Shown piece after piece: positions 25,006-34,342 of a stretch of 63,224 nucleotides of DNA (positions are counted from its first letter, which is position 1; every line of letters starts with the position of its first letter). A program made the position numbers and the translations under genes. Source of the stretch: an uncultured Lachnospiraceae bacterium (GTDB lineage: Bacteria; Bacillota; Clostridia; Lachnospirales; Lachnospiraceae); assembly GCA_944380185.1 (NCBI GenBank), contig CALWGV010000049.1, forward strand, positions 1 through 63,224, given 5' to 3'. A model generated the notes under the pieces. That model was given only the letters and a program-made list of their open reading frames with translations. It had not been told where the DNA came from and did not search any database.

Positions 25006-25079
25006 TGGAGCCAGCGGGGATCGAACCCACGACCTTTCGCGTGTGAGGCGAACGCTCATCCCGGCTGAGCTATGACTCC
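25006..25079 (-). tRNA. tRNA-Val (anticodon CAC)
   Basis: A 74-base cloverleaf on the minus strand: acceptor GGAGTCA/TGGCTCC with one wobble, D arm with AGCTCAGCCGGGA, anticodon stem TTCGC/GCGAA with loop CTCACAC (anticodon CAC, reading GTG), and T arm GTGGGTTCGATCCCCGC. The discriminator is A and CCA is not encoded. Confidence 0.92.
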
Positions 25080-25089
25080 GTACTTGTCT

Positions 25090-25117
25090 AGTATACCATG
25101 TTTTTTTGAAAATGCAA
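25090..25117 (-). promoter_or_regulatory. Promoter of tRNA-Val
   Basis: TTGCAT (25112-25117), 16 bases and TATACT (25090-25095) on the minus strand, ten bases before the tRNA. Confidence 0.6.
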
Positions 25118-25192
25118 CAGGAAATTTCACAATTTTTTCGGTGCCGGATCCCCAAACTTTCTGTTGCCAGCGCTCCATTTTCCCAGGAGCTG

Positions 25193-26110
25193 TCATTTCA
25201 GGAAGCCATTGATAATCTGTGCTTCTGCCTCCTCCTCAGTCAGTCCCAATGTCATCAGCTTTACAATCTGCTCTCCGGCGATTTTTCCAATAGCCGCCTC
25301 ATGGATCAGAGCTGCATCGATATCATTGGCCTCCAGCTGGGGCACTGCCAGAATGCGGGCCTTGCCCATGATGATGGCGTCACACTCGGTATGACCGTTG
25401 CAGGGCGCATTGCCGACAATACGGGAGTCAAATTTCTGGTAGGATTCATCCTGCGCCACCGAACGGGATACAACATCCGCGCTGGAATTCTCGCCGTTCA
25501 GATTGACCAGGTAATCGCTGACTGCGTTTTGGCTGCCGTGAGTGAGCAGACGTTCACGTACTACCAGACGCGCGCCTGCCGCTACCTCCGCCACTGTTTT
25601 TCTCTGGGTGGAATCCACTCCCTTGATCTGGACCATCTCCATCTCCACGGAGCTTCCCTCTTCCATATACACCTCGGTAACCGGATTCAGGATGCGTTTG
25701 CCGCGTCCATCTCCCTCACCATAGTGTTTCTCCACATAACGCACCTTGGCATTTTTGCCCACATAGAAGCGATGAACGCCGTCATGCTCTGAGTCCTGAC
25801 TGCCGCAGTTGCTGATCCCGCAGCCGGCCACGATAACCACATCGGAATCCTCCCCGATAAAGAAGTCATTGTAGACCGTCTCCTTCAGTCCGCTCTCGCT
25901 TAAAACCACCGGGATATGCACGCTCTCCTTCTTTGTCCCCGGGCGGATACGGATATCTATGCCGCTGCCGTCCTCCTTGGAGATAATATCTATGTTCGCT
26001 GTCGTATTTCTGGCCGCCATCTTGCCGTTGGCCCGGATATTGTAGGCTCCCTCCGGCACAGTATGAAGGTCAGCCACCTCCGCCAATATTCTCTTTTGAA
26101 TCTCGTCCAT
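25193..26110 (-). CDS. SufB/SufD-like scaffold protein, minimal (SMS-type) Fe-S system
   Basis: This 305-residue protein is of the SufB/SufD beta-helix family, shorter than classical SufB (about 465). It has the core AGCGISNCGSQDSEHDGVHRF, a long beta-helix, and a C-terminal SufB-like segment NDIDAALIHEAAIGKIAGE and LMTLGLTEEEAEAQIINGFL. The ATG at 26110 follows GGAGGTG and overlaps the sufC-like stop by one base. Only sufC- and sufB-like genes are present here, with no sufS or sufU, matching the reported two-gene SMS systems in anaerobes (recalled). It likely builds or carries Fe-S clusters. Confidence 0.85.
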   Translation of the reverse strand: MDEIQKRILAEVADLHTVPEGAYNIRANGKMAARNTTANIDIISKEDGSGIDIRIRPGTKKESVHIPVVLSESGLKETVYNDFFIGEDSDVVIVAGCGISNCGSQDSEHDGVHRFYVGKNAKVRYVEKHYGEGDGRGKRILNPVTEVYMEEGSSVEMEMVQIKGVDSTQRKTVAEVAAGARLVVRERLLTHGSQNAVSDYLVNLNGENSSADVVSRSVAQDESYQKFDSRIVGNAPCNGHTECDAIIMGKARILAVPQLEANDIDAALIHEAAIGKIAGEQIVKLMTLGLTEEEAEAQIINGFLK

Positions 26111-26853
26111 CACTGCACCTCCGCTTCCTGATAAAATTTGCTGCAGCTGTCCACTGCCGACGCAGTGCCCAAAAGCTCCGGCAGAATCTCGTCCCTGGTT
26201 CCCTGCTTAGTGATCCGTCCATCGGCAATGACGATGATCTCATCCGCAATATTCAGTATTCTCTCCTGATGAGAAATGATGATGATCGTGCCGTCCGCCG
26301 TCTCTCTCATCCGCTCAAAGACGCGGATCAGATTCTGGAAGCTCCACAGATCGATGCCGGCTTCCGGCTCGTCAAACACGGACAGTTTCGTCCCCCTGGC
26401 CAGAACCGTGGCAATCTCTATGCGCTTGAGCTCGCCGCCGGAGAGACTGGCATTGACTTCCCTGTTGATATAGTCTCTGGCGCACAGCCCCACCTCCGAC
26501 AGATAGTTGCAGGCGTCGGCCACAGACAGCCTCTTTTTCGCCGCCAGTCTGAGCAGGTCCAGCACCTGGATGCCTTTAAAACGCACAGGCTGCTGAAAGG
26601 CAAAGCTGATGCCCATATTGGCCCGGTCGGTGATGCTTTTATCCGTGATATCCTCGTCCTGAAAATATATCTTTCCCGCAGTAGGCTTCTCAATGCCGGC
26701 AATCAACTTGGCCAGCGTGGACTTTCCGCCGCCGTTGGGTCCGGTGATCACGACAAACTTATGATCGTCCACATTCAGGCTCATGTTGCGGATAATCTCC
26801 TTTTGTCCCTCCTCAGCCGGCACTTCAAAAGAAACGTTCTCTAATCTTAGCAT
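26110..26853 (-). CDS. sufC: SufC-like Fe-S assembly ATPase
   Basis: This 247-residue ABC-type ATPase has Walker A GPNGGGKST near residue 40, Q-loop FAFQQPVRFKGI, signature ASLSGGELKRIEIA and Walker B LSVFDEPEAGIDLWS. The DEPEAGIDLW form is characteristic of SufC rather than of transport ATPases. No permease is nearby. The ATG at 26853 follows GGAGGAAAAG; the frame extends upstream but without a site. It is the first gene of a two-gene operon with the SufB/D-like gene. Confidence 0.9.
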   Translation of the reverse strand: MLRLENVSFEVPAEEGQKEIIRNMSLNVDDHKFVVITGPNGGGKSTLAKLIAGIEKPTAGKIYFQDEDITDKSITDRANMGISFAFQQPVRFKGIQVLDLLRLAAKKRLSVADACNYLSEVGLCARDYINREVNASLSGGELKRIEIATVLARGTKLSVFDEPEAGIDLWSFQNLIRVFERMRETADGTIIIISHQERILNIADEIIVIADGRITKQGTRDEILPELLGTASAVDSCSKFYQEAEVQ

Positions 26854-27011
26854 CTTTTCCTCCAATCTATGTCCCGGTTTTATCCTTATCTTCTCATTGT
26901 ATTCGCTATTATATACCATTTCCGCCCTTTTTACCAGTGGTTTGCGCAAAAACCTACCAATTCAGCATGTTTTACAAAAGGAAAGCCTTTCCTCTGCTTT
27001 TTTTGCATGGC

Positions 27012-27040
27012 GGAGGCCGGGCGACAAGCGCCCGGCCTCC
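27012..27040. terminator. Strong GC hairpin downstream of the giant surface gene
   Basis: A perfect twelve-base stem, GGAGGCCGGGCG / CGCCCGGCCTCC, with a five-base loop. No clean T run follows on either strand, so it may be a weak terminator or an mRNA-stabilising end. It lies about 50 bases after the 1950-residue gene and 160 bases before the sufC start region. Confidence 0.5.
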
Positions 27041-27087
27041 GACCGATACCCTTTTCCTGTCCCGGTGAAAGCATTCACCGATCACAT

Positions 27088-30000
27088 TTATCCGTTATTC
27101 TGCATCTTTTTTCTGCGGACCATGATGCCTGCTGCGGCAATCGCGCAGACGCCCACTGCCGCCAGACAGATCCACAGCCCGATGTTGGCATTGTCGCCGG
27201 TCGGCGTTGCGCTTCCCGAAGCAGCTCCGGGATTATTCTGATTCTGTCCGGAGTTTCCGCCGCTGCCGCTGCCGCCAGGGGTGCCGGGCGTCGTCTGCTC
27301 ATTCTTCACAAACTCCGCTATGATTTCCACATTGCCGGTCACATAGGCGCCCTTGATCGTCACTGCGCCGGTGGCTGCGTTGTAGGTATAGCCATCCGCC
27401 GGGATCAGCTGTCCGCCGATCTTTACCTGAATGGATTTCGGCAGAGAATATCCCGCATTTGCCTTCAGCGTAAAGGACAGGTCCTTACCTGCCTCCACCG
27501 TCGCCGGCACATCCGCCGTTCCGCCGGTGAGGGTTAACGTCACCTGCACCATCTCCGGCTCCGGTTCCGGCTGGCTCTGAGCCGGCTTGATCTCGGAGCG
27601 GTCACGCACTCTCAGACGATTGCCCTCGGCGTCATGGGAGACAAAGCCCACCGCGCTGATATAGGCGCCTTCCTTTACGAAATCCTCCAGCTGCTCGGAA
27701 GCCTCATCGGAATATCCGATATATCCGTCGACAAACACACGGCAGCTTACGCCGCTCTCATCCATCACACGGATACTCTCCACAATTCCGCCGGCCATGA
27801 TTACCTCCTGCACCTGGCCCTCCACGCGGACCAGTTTGCCGAAGTTTGTATCATAGTCATCTGCTTCCTTGGTCGTGACATCCGTGATCACCACGTTTTT
27901 GCTGCCCTCCAGAACCGTCACATTGATGGCAGAAAGCTGCTTGTCGCCGATATACTCGCTGAGCGAGCCGGTGATCATGACCTGATCGCCGCGGCGAATC
28001 GTATTATCGTCGATGGGGAATACATTGATGCCGTTGCCCTCATCGTCCTGAATGTAGATCGTGTTGAAGAACGCGTTGCCGGACTCGGCCGTGCCGTTGG
28101 CCACTGTTCCGATGACGGTAAACACTTCTCCGTCCTGACCGGCTCTCGCCTCCATAATGGTGCTGATCTCAGGCTCCTTCTGGACCATTCTCAGGATATT
28201 CTGAGCAATGATGCCGTTGGCGTAGCTGACCTGGTCCTCTGCCGCCACCTCAAAGTTGGAGCAGAATACCGTGCCGGACAGGAACACTCGTCCCTCTCCC
28301 ACGGCCTCCGTGGCCATAGCCACTACCTCGCCCTTCGGCACCACGGCAGTCTCCGCACTGTATTCACTGCTGTAGCTCAGCACCGGCTTGCTGTGCCCCT
28401 GTGCAGGGCTCTTACTGTTGATGGAGTAGGTGGTGTCATGGCCGTAGACGATAGCCGTTCCATCCCCTACGCTCACCGAGCAGCCGGAGTAGGAACTGTA
28501 AGCCAGTTCGGATTCCTCCACACCCTCCAGGACCTGCTGCACCACAGGATCCTCGCTTTCCATATTAAAATCATCAAAGTACAGGCGATAAGGCTGTCCG
28601 CCGTTTTCATCCTGGTCGATCAGCTCATCGTCATTGACCCGCATGGTGGATTCCATAGCTTCGAGAAGCTTGTTGATCTGTGCATAGGTCGTATAAGGCA
28701 GACCGCTGTTGGCATCCTGGTAGTCGGCCAGGCCGCAGAGGATCACGGTACCGCCGCCCTTCACGTAATCTGCCACCAGCTGCACGAATTCATCCTCAAA
28801 CACGCTGGGCTGTGCATCTCCGGTATAATCGCTGGTGTATTTCAGCGGAGCGGAGATGACAAAGAGAGCGACGTCCGCCAAGGTTTCCGCGGTGATCTCC
28901 TCACCGGGCTGCGCGACCCGTACCTGGATGTTTTCCGCGGTGCCCATGTTGATCAGATTCGTCATGTTGCCGGAATAATATCCGTTTACATAGTCGTTAT
29001 AATGAGTGCCATCAATCAATACCTTAGTAGCGATGGCCGGGTCGGACACACTGAGCTTGAGCACATCGGTAAAAGTGTACTCTTCACCGCCGATCAGGGC
29101 CTTCATCTGCACATTGATATTGAATCCTCCTGCCTGATTCGCCGTGTAAGGGAAGGAGTAGTCATAGGACATTCTGGCCCCCACCACACCGTCCACGCCG
29201 ATCTGAGAGACATCCGCCGTGTGGAAAGGTTCATTCTGTCCTTCCATCGTGTAGGTCAGGGAAGTCACGGTCATATCCTGGTTCAGATTGTTGTAAATCT
29301 GGCTGGAAATATTGATTTCATCCCCCTTGATGGGCAGCGCCACATCACTGGCCGTCTTGGAAACGCCGGCATTGACGCTCTCGCCTACCCACACAGGGGC
29401 CGTGACGGCGATATCCTTATCCGCCTGCGTAATGCGCAGGTAATAGTAACCGTAGCTGGCCGCCAGGTTGTCAAAGGTAAGGTCCGCCGAACTGCCCTCA
29501 AAGGTCTGCTCCGCCAGGGTCTGTCCGCCGTTTACGATGACCTCCACCTTGGTCGTGCCGGCCGTATCCGTGGGATCCTCGATGGACACCGCAATGTTGA
29601 TCTCCTCCTGCTCATCCAGGATAGAGCCCATGGCATTGCCGTTCAAAGAGTACAGGATCGACAGGTCGTTGTCCTCCGTGGCGTACACACGGTAGTTCTT
29701 CATGGCATCATAGATTGCTTCCTCTGTCAGGTTCTCAGCCAGCACCACGCTGCGGGCCGTGTTGGAATCGCCCCAGTTGCCCTTGTGGTTGTCCTGGTTG
29801 TTGGTGGGCGCCACATGCCAGCCCTTGTCCAGAGCGCGGGTATAGTAGCTGTAGGACGGGAAGTATCCGCTGCTGCCGATGGCTCCCTCGCCGTTGCCGA
29901 CCTCGATCAGGGTCACCTGGTTGTCCGTCACCGGATCATACAGGGCAAAGTCCATAAAGTCACCGAAGGTATCTCCCGGATGATTAAACTGGGAAATGGT

Positions 30001-32940
30001 CTCCGGATTCTCATTCAGCGTGTCAAAGTATGCCTGCAGTACCTCGTAATTGTCACCCTTCCGGTAAGGGGCATAGTTGCGGCTCTCAAATCCTTCTGAA
30101 TTAAAGGTATTGATATGGCCGGGAGCACCGCCGGACCAGGTCATCTCAAAGCCGTACAGGCCGACGAAAGTGCCGTCTTCGCGGGCAGTGATATCCCGGG
30201 CTGCCTGGCGTCCCTCATGCCACTCTGCACTCACCGATTCTGCATTTTCATCACCCAGATGGACAGCGCCATCGTTATCAAAGGAGTTAGAGTGATCGGT
30301 AACCGCCAGGAAATCCAGATTTTCTACCCGGGATGCATGGTCAAAAGCCTGCGTCACTGATCCCGTGCCGTCAGACAGGTTGGTATGCGCATGGAGCTGA
30401 CCGAAATACAGAGTGTAGTCGTTCAGGGACATAGGCGCCTTGTAGGTGAAGGTGAACACTTCGCCTGTCTGCGCCTCCGTGCCGGCAGTCTCATCGGCAG
30501 GCATATAGGCCACAGCCTTGATAATCACCGGTTTGTCCTTATCCGGCGTGTTCTCAATCACAATGGGCGCGGTATATTTCTGCTCGGAAGCAGTCACATC
30601 CGGATCAGCCGGCGTCGTGCCGTCTGTGGACATGGTATAGTAGATCTCCGCCCCGTCCGCAGTCGTCAGCGTAATCTGCTGCCCTGCTTCCACGCTGGCC
30701 CCGCTCTTAGGCGAAGCTGCCACTTCCAGTCCTTCTACTGTAGGTTCGTCCGGATCAGGGGTATCCGAGGTCGATACTTTGTAGAATTTCAGCTGGAACA
30801 TTCCTTCGCTGCCAGGCGTGATATTGTAGTACGCGCTCCAGTTACCGTTGCTGTCATACCATTCGATATAAGCATCGCGCACCACGTTCTTGACGTAATA
30901 GGTGCCGTTTCCGGCATCTTCCAGTACCCACTTATCATTCTTCTCACCCAGCGGCATACTGCTGTAACTGTCTCCCATGGCAAGATTCTGTCCATTATAG
31001 GAGAAGCTCCAGGTGTTATCGCCGTTATCGATAACGGTCCAGATATCCGCTTCCGTGTAGCCGGACAAGGTGCCGTCTGTTCCTACCTCTATCTCTGTTC
31101 CCATATTATAGTAGTTGTTGGGTCCACCATACACAGAAGACAGAGCCATATTGTAGGCCGGCGCATAGATGACCACCTGCTCTCCGTCGGCAATCGGATC
31201 AGTTGGTTCAGGCCCAGGAATATCCGTTACCTTATAGAATTTCAGCTGGAACATTCCTTCGCTGCCCTCAGCAATATTATAATAGGCGCTCCAGTTATTG
31301 TTGCTGGCAAACCATTCAATATAAGCGTCGCGCACCGTATTTCTGACATAATAGGTGCCGTTTGCCGCATCTTCCAGCACCCACTTATCGTTCTTCTCGC
31401 CCAGAGGCATGCTGGTAAAGCTGTCTCCCATGGCAAGATTCTGTCCACCGTAAGAAAAACTCCAAGTGCCGTCACCATTGTCGATAACTGTCCAGATATC
31501 TGCTTCTGTATAGCCGGACAAGGTTCCATCCGCTCCTACCTCTACCTCTGTTCCCGTATTATAGTAGTTGTTAAATCCACCATACACAGAAGACAGAGCC
31601 ATATTGTAAGCCGGTGCATAGATCACGACCCGGTCGCCGTCGGCGATAGGGCCCGCAGGTTCAGGACCAGGATCAGAGGCTTCCGACACTATATAAAATT
31701 TCAGCTGGAACTGCTTATCTGTAGCTGCACTGCTGGAATTATATGTGCTCCAGTTACTATACAGGGCATACCATTCCATATAATTTCCGCGCGCAGTGTT
31801 ACGAATATTGTATAATCCGTTATCCAGGGCAATGATCTCCCAATCATCGTCAGCCGCCCCTAAATTCATGCTGCTATATCCATCGGATATACCTATATTC
31901 TGATCATTCTGCCGGAAGCTATAAGTACCGTCTCCATTGTCTACTACAATCCAGATATCAGAATCTCCATAGCCGGTTATTGTTCCGTCTGAATTTACTG
32001 TAATATCCGTTCCTTTGTTATAATTTCCAGTTTTTTCAGAAGACAACGCCTTATTGTAAGCCGGCGCATAGATCACAATCTGGTCGCCGTCAGCAAACGG
32101 GGCTACAGGGGTATCCGACTGGATCGTATATTGAAGGCTCTGCACCGCACTGTATACGCCGCCCAGCTCTGCCACAGCCTTCAGCGTACATGCCTTAGTG
32201 ATAACCGGTTTGCTGTCATCACTGTACAGTTGGCGGGAATCATTATCCGCATTATCAGGAGCGCTTCCATCCAATGTATAATAGATCTGCGCGCCCGCCG
32301 TAGCACTAGTCAGCGTAATCGTTGTGCCGGCAGCCACTGCCCCGGCCTGAGGATCAGCCTGAGGAGCCGCTACTGTGGACCCTTCCTCACCGCCGCCATT
32401 CAGCTTATACAGAGTAAACTCGCTGGGATAGCCGCTGGGATTTCCAGTAACCGTGGTGTCTTTGTAAGCTCTGAATCTGTTCTCTGACCCCTTATTGCTG
32501 GCCAGTCTGACTGTGTCCTCTCCCACTCCGTGGAAGACGAACTTGCCATCAGCAGATGTCCACTCCCAGCTGTATGAGCCCGCCTGGATGCCATTATTAT
32601 TTCCGCCTGGCGGCGCAATAGTATTTCCATCACTGAGCTGGATTGACACACTATTACCCTCAACAGTCAGATCCACCACTGCGGCTCCCGGATTCGTTAT
32701 CGTATCACCCGATGGAGACACTGATATGGCTGACACCCACGTCCCGTTCATCGGTCCGACCGCATATCCGGTATCCACCACCATCACATACTTGCCGGTT
32801 GTAAACTCTTCCTTCGACGAGATCTTCTCATAAGTCTCCGGCTCCTCCGCCATGGCAGAAGTGGGGACCACGGAAAACATCATCAGCAGTGCCAGGAATA
32901 CAGACAGGACTCTGTGCAGGCCCTTTCTCATCTTCCTCAT
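27088..32940 (-). CDS. Giant cell-surface PHP-domain (CehA/McbA-like) multidomain protein
   Basis: This protein has 1950 residues. An N-terminal signal peptide (KGLHRVLSVFLALLMMF, then a cut near AMA) opens it. Two chitobiase/hexosaminidase C-terminal-like beta-sandwich motifs (about 195-275 and 740-830, YYTLDGSAPDN and YYTMSTDGTTP) flank three ADGD..VIYAPAYN modules of about 150 residues (285-735). A PHP metallohydrolase domain of the CehA/McbA type follows (about 845-1130, FGQLHAHTNLSDG and VTDHSNSFD). Then come an Ig-like part, a ThuA/glutamine-amidotransferase-like part (about 1230-1450), OB-fold segments like YhcR (about 1460-1660) and a Cys-poor beta domain. The C-terminus TPTGD, hydrophobic helix and RRKK resembles a sortase signal variant. 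Substrate unknown; phosphoester or glycan-linked targets are possible. Confidence 0.8.
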   Translation of the reverse strand: MRKMRKGLHRVLSVFLALLMMFSVVPTSAMAEEPETYEKISSKEEFTTGKYVMVVDTGYAVGPMNGTWVSAISVSPSGDTITNPGAAVVDLTVEGNSVSIQLSDGNTIAPPGGNNNGIQAGSYSWEWTSADGKFVFHGVGEDTVRLASNKGSENRFRAYKDTTVTGNPSGYPSEFTLYKLNGGGEEGSTVAAPQADPQAGAVAAGTTITLTSATAGAQIYYTLDGSAPDNADNDSRQLYSDDSKPVITKACTLKAVAELGGVYSAVQSLQYTIQSDTPVAPFADGDQIVIYAPAYNKALSSEKTGNYNKGTDITVNSDGTITGYGDSDIWIVVDNGDGTYSFRQNDQNIGISDGYSSMNLGAADDDWEIIALDNGLYNIRNTARGNYMEWYALYSNWSTYNSSSAATDKQFQLKFYIVSEASDPGPEPAGPIADGDRVVIYAPAYNMALSSVYGGFNNYYNTGTEVEVGADGTLSGYTEADIWTVIDNGDGTWSFSYGGQNLAMGDSFTSMPLGEKNDKWVLEDAANGTYYVRNTVRDAYIEWFASNNNWSAYYNIAEGSEGMFQLKFYKVTDIPGPEPTDPIADGEQVVIYAPAYNMALSSVYGGPNNYYNMGTEIEVGTDGTLSGYTEADIWTVIDNGDNTWSFSYNGQNLAMGDSYSSMPLGEKNDKWVLEDAGNGTYYVKNVVRDAYIEWYDSNGNWSAYYNITPGSEGMFQLKFYKVSTSDTPDPDEPTVEGLEVAASPKSGASVEAGQQITLTTADGAEIYYTMSTDGTTPADPDVTASEQKYTAPIVIENTPDKDKPVIIKAVAYMPADETAGTEAQTGEVFTFTYKAPMSLNDYTLYFGQLHAHTNLSDGTGSVTQAFDHASRVENLDFLAVTDHSNSFDNDGAVHLGDENAESVSAEWHEGRQAARDITAREDGTFVGLYGFEMTWSGGAPGHINTFNSEGFESRNYAPYRKGDNYEVLQAYFDTLNENPETISQFNHPGDTFGDFMDFALYDPVTDNQVTLIEVGNGEGAIGSSGYFPSYSYYTRALDKGWHVAPTNNQDNHKGNWGDSNTARSVVLAENLTEEAIYDAMKNYRVYATEDNDLSILYSLNGNAMGSILDEQEEINIAVSIEDPTDTAGTTKVEVIVNGGQTLAEQTFEGSSADLTFDNLAASYGYYYLRITQADKDIAVTAPVWVGESVNAGVSKTASDVALPIKGDEINISSQIYNNLNQDMTVTSLTYTMEGQNEPFHTADVSQIGVDGVVGARMSYDYSFPYTANQAGGFNINVQMKALIGGEEYTFTDVLKLSVSDPAIATKVLIDGTHYNDYVNGYYSGNMTNLINMGTAENIQVRVAQPGEEITAETLADVALFVISAPLKYTSDYTGDAQPSVFEDEFVQLVADYVKGGGTVILCGLADYQDANSGLPYTTYAQINKLLEAMESTMRVNDDELIDQDENGGQPYRLYFDDFNMESEDPVVQQVLEGVEESELAYSSYSGCSVSVGDGTAIVYGHDTTYSINSKSPAQGHSKPVLSYSSEYSAETAVVPKGEVVAMATEAVGEGRVFLSGTVFCSNFEVAAEDQVSYANGIIAQNILRMVQKEPEISTIMEARAGQDGEVFTVIGTVANGTAESGNAFFNTIYIQDDEGNGINVFPIDDNTIRRGDQVMITGSLSEYIGDKQLSAINVTVLEGSKNVVITDVTTKEADDYDTNFGKLVRVEGQVQEVIMAGGIVESIRVMDESGVSCRVFVDGYIGYSDEASEQLEDFVKEGAYISAVGFVSHDAEGNRLRVRDRSEIKPAQSQPEPEPEMVQVTLTLTGGTADVPATVEAGKDLSFTLKANAGYSLPKSIQVKIGGQLIPADGYTYNAATGAVTIKGAYVTGNVEIIAEFVKNEQTTPGTPGGSGSGGNSGQNQNNPGAASGSATPTGDNANIGLWICLAAVGVCAIAAAGIMVRRKKMQNNG
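30755..32110 (-). repeat. Three tandem 450-bp coding repeats in the giant surface gene
   Basis: Three copies of a module of about 150 codons follow each other with periods of 450 and 453 bp. The two inner copies (about 30755-31205 and 31205-31660) are very similar at the DNA level, with shared stretches across VIYAPAYNMALSSVYGG. The third (to about 32110) is more diverged, indicating an older and a younger duplication. Confidence 0.8.
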
Positions 32941-33018
32941 GAATTTCTTTCCCTCCTTCTCGGTTCACTTCTTGGTTTGATTGTCAATAAGTAACCATAA
33001 CATGTAGTAACATTTATC

Positions 33019-34230
33019 TTAAACGCGCTTCCCCCTTGACATGAAACGCGCACTGATTGCCGCCACAATGGGAACGGTGAGCAGTATACCCATGGCTCCC
33101 GCAATGCTCTGGATAATTTCGATGCAGATATAGTCGGTGTTGACCAGCTGCAAAAAGGGGATGTCATAGGTCTGAACCAAAATCAGCATATTCAGCGAAG
33201 AGCCGGCGAAGGCCAGGATCAGCGTATTGGCCATGGTTCCCATGGCGTCCCGCCCGATCTGCATACCGGAGCGGAACAGCTGACCTGCCGTCATATCAGG
33301 CTTCTGCTCGCGCAGTTCCCAGACTGAGGATGCGATGCCCAGAGCCACGTCCATCACCGCTCCCAGCGCCGAAATCAAAACGCCGCAGACCAGCAGACCG
33401 CTGATCTTCAGTCCTCTGTCCGCACCGTACAGAATCAGATTTTCCGCCTCGGACATATTAAAACCATTCATCGGCGTGATGTTTCCCACAACAGCTGCGA
33501 TCACGCCGGCCACCACTACACCGGTCACGCAGCCCAGAATGGAGCACCACGTCTTGGTGGAAAAGCCGTTCAGCAGAATCAAGGCTCCCGCCGCTGTCAC
33601 CGCCACGATCGCCACCGTGATCATCAGGGCCGGAATACCCCGGATCAGGCAGGGAATCAGAATAAACCAGATGCACCCCAGCGTAAACAGAAGGCCAAGC
33701 AGGGCTCCCACGCCTTTTTTCCCTCCCAGGACTGCCAGAAGGACAAAAAAGATCAGCACAAAAATGCCCAGAACCCGCCCCCGATCGTAGTTAAACAGAG
33801 AGGCATAATAACCGCCCTCCTCATCGGTCATAATGCGCACGATGATTCTGTCCCCCACATCCAGATCGACATTGAATAGGGCGCTCATATAGTTGGTGAG
33901 CTGCATAATCTCATCTTCATGGACGCCTGTCAACAGACGTATCTCCAGCTCCTGTGTGCCTACGCGCCGTCCCTCCGCATATTCATAGTCGGGCGCGGCA
34001 TCGTCCTCCAGCACTGCGGTTACCACCGCCTTATCGTACACCAGCTGACTGGCGCTGGTGGGGATTGCCCCTTCCTCGGGCTGATTAACCCAAATGCCAA
34101 AGCCAATCAGCGCAGCAAAAACCACCGCCATCACGGCCAGACGCGCAATATTGCCCGGCCTCTGCACCCAGCTTCTGACGGCAGCTGCATCTTTTTTCAT
34201 CTCTTTACGGCCATTACTTGCCATCTTCAT
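33019..34230 (-). CDS. YibE/F family membrane protein
   Basis: This 403-residue integral membrane protein has a first helix near residue 35, an extracellular domain of about 100 residues (ELEIRLLTGVHEDEIMQLTNYMSALFNVDLDVGD), and then seven or more helices. Typical YibE/F sequence is seen in FNMSEAENLILYGADRGLKISGLLVCGVLISALGAVMDVALGIASSVWEL. The function of the family is not settled. The start at the ATG at 34230 has GGAGGAACC just before it. Confidence 0.85.
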   Translation of the reverse strand: MKMASNGRKEMKKDAAAVRSWVQRPGNIARLAVMAVVFAALIGFGIWVNQPEEGAIPTSASQLVYDKAVVTAVLEDDAAPDYEYAEGRRVGTQELEIRLLTGVHEDEIMQLTNYMSALFNVDLDVGDRIIVRIMTDEEGGYYASLFNYDRGRVLGIFVLIFFVLLAVLGGKKGVGALLGLLFTLGCIWFILIPCLIRGIPALMITVAIVAVTAAGALILLNGFSTKTWCSILGCVTGVVVAGVIAAVVGNITPMNGFNMSEAENLILYGADRGLKISGLLVCGVLISALGAVMDVALGIASSVWELREQKPDMTAGQLFRSGMQIGRDAMGTMANTLILAFAGSSLNMLILVQTYDIPFLQLVNTDYICIEIIQSIAGAMGILLTVPIVAAISARFMSRGKRV

Positions 34231-34342
34231 TGGTTCCTCCACAGCTTGTTTGCCAAAAAGAACATACAGCAAAATCTTTAAGACAAGATTATGTTGAGAT
34301 CAAATTCATCAAAAAAGAGCGTTAAATCAAAGATGTGTTCAG

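Noticed and set aside
27634-30099. Open frame of 821 codons on the plus strand
   Set aside because: It is the antisense of the 1950-residue surface gene. That gene has a signal peptide, recognisable domains and a ribosome binding site; the plus frame has none of these.
30755-32110. Possible CRISPR-like or mobile repeats
   Set aside because: Repeats are about 450 bp, in frame and inside one gene; they are protein module duplications.
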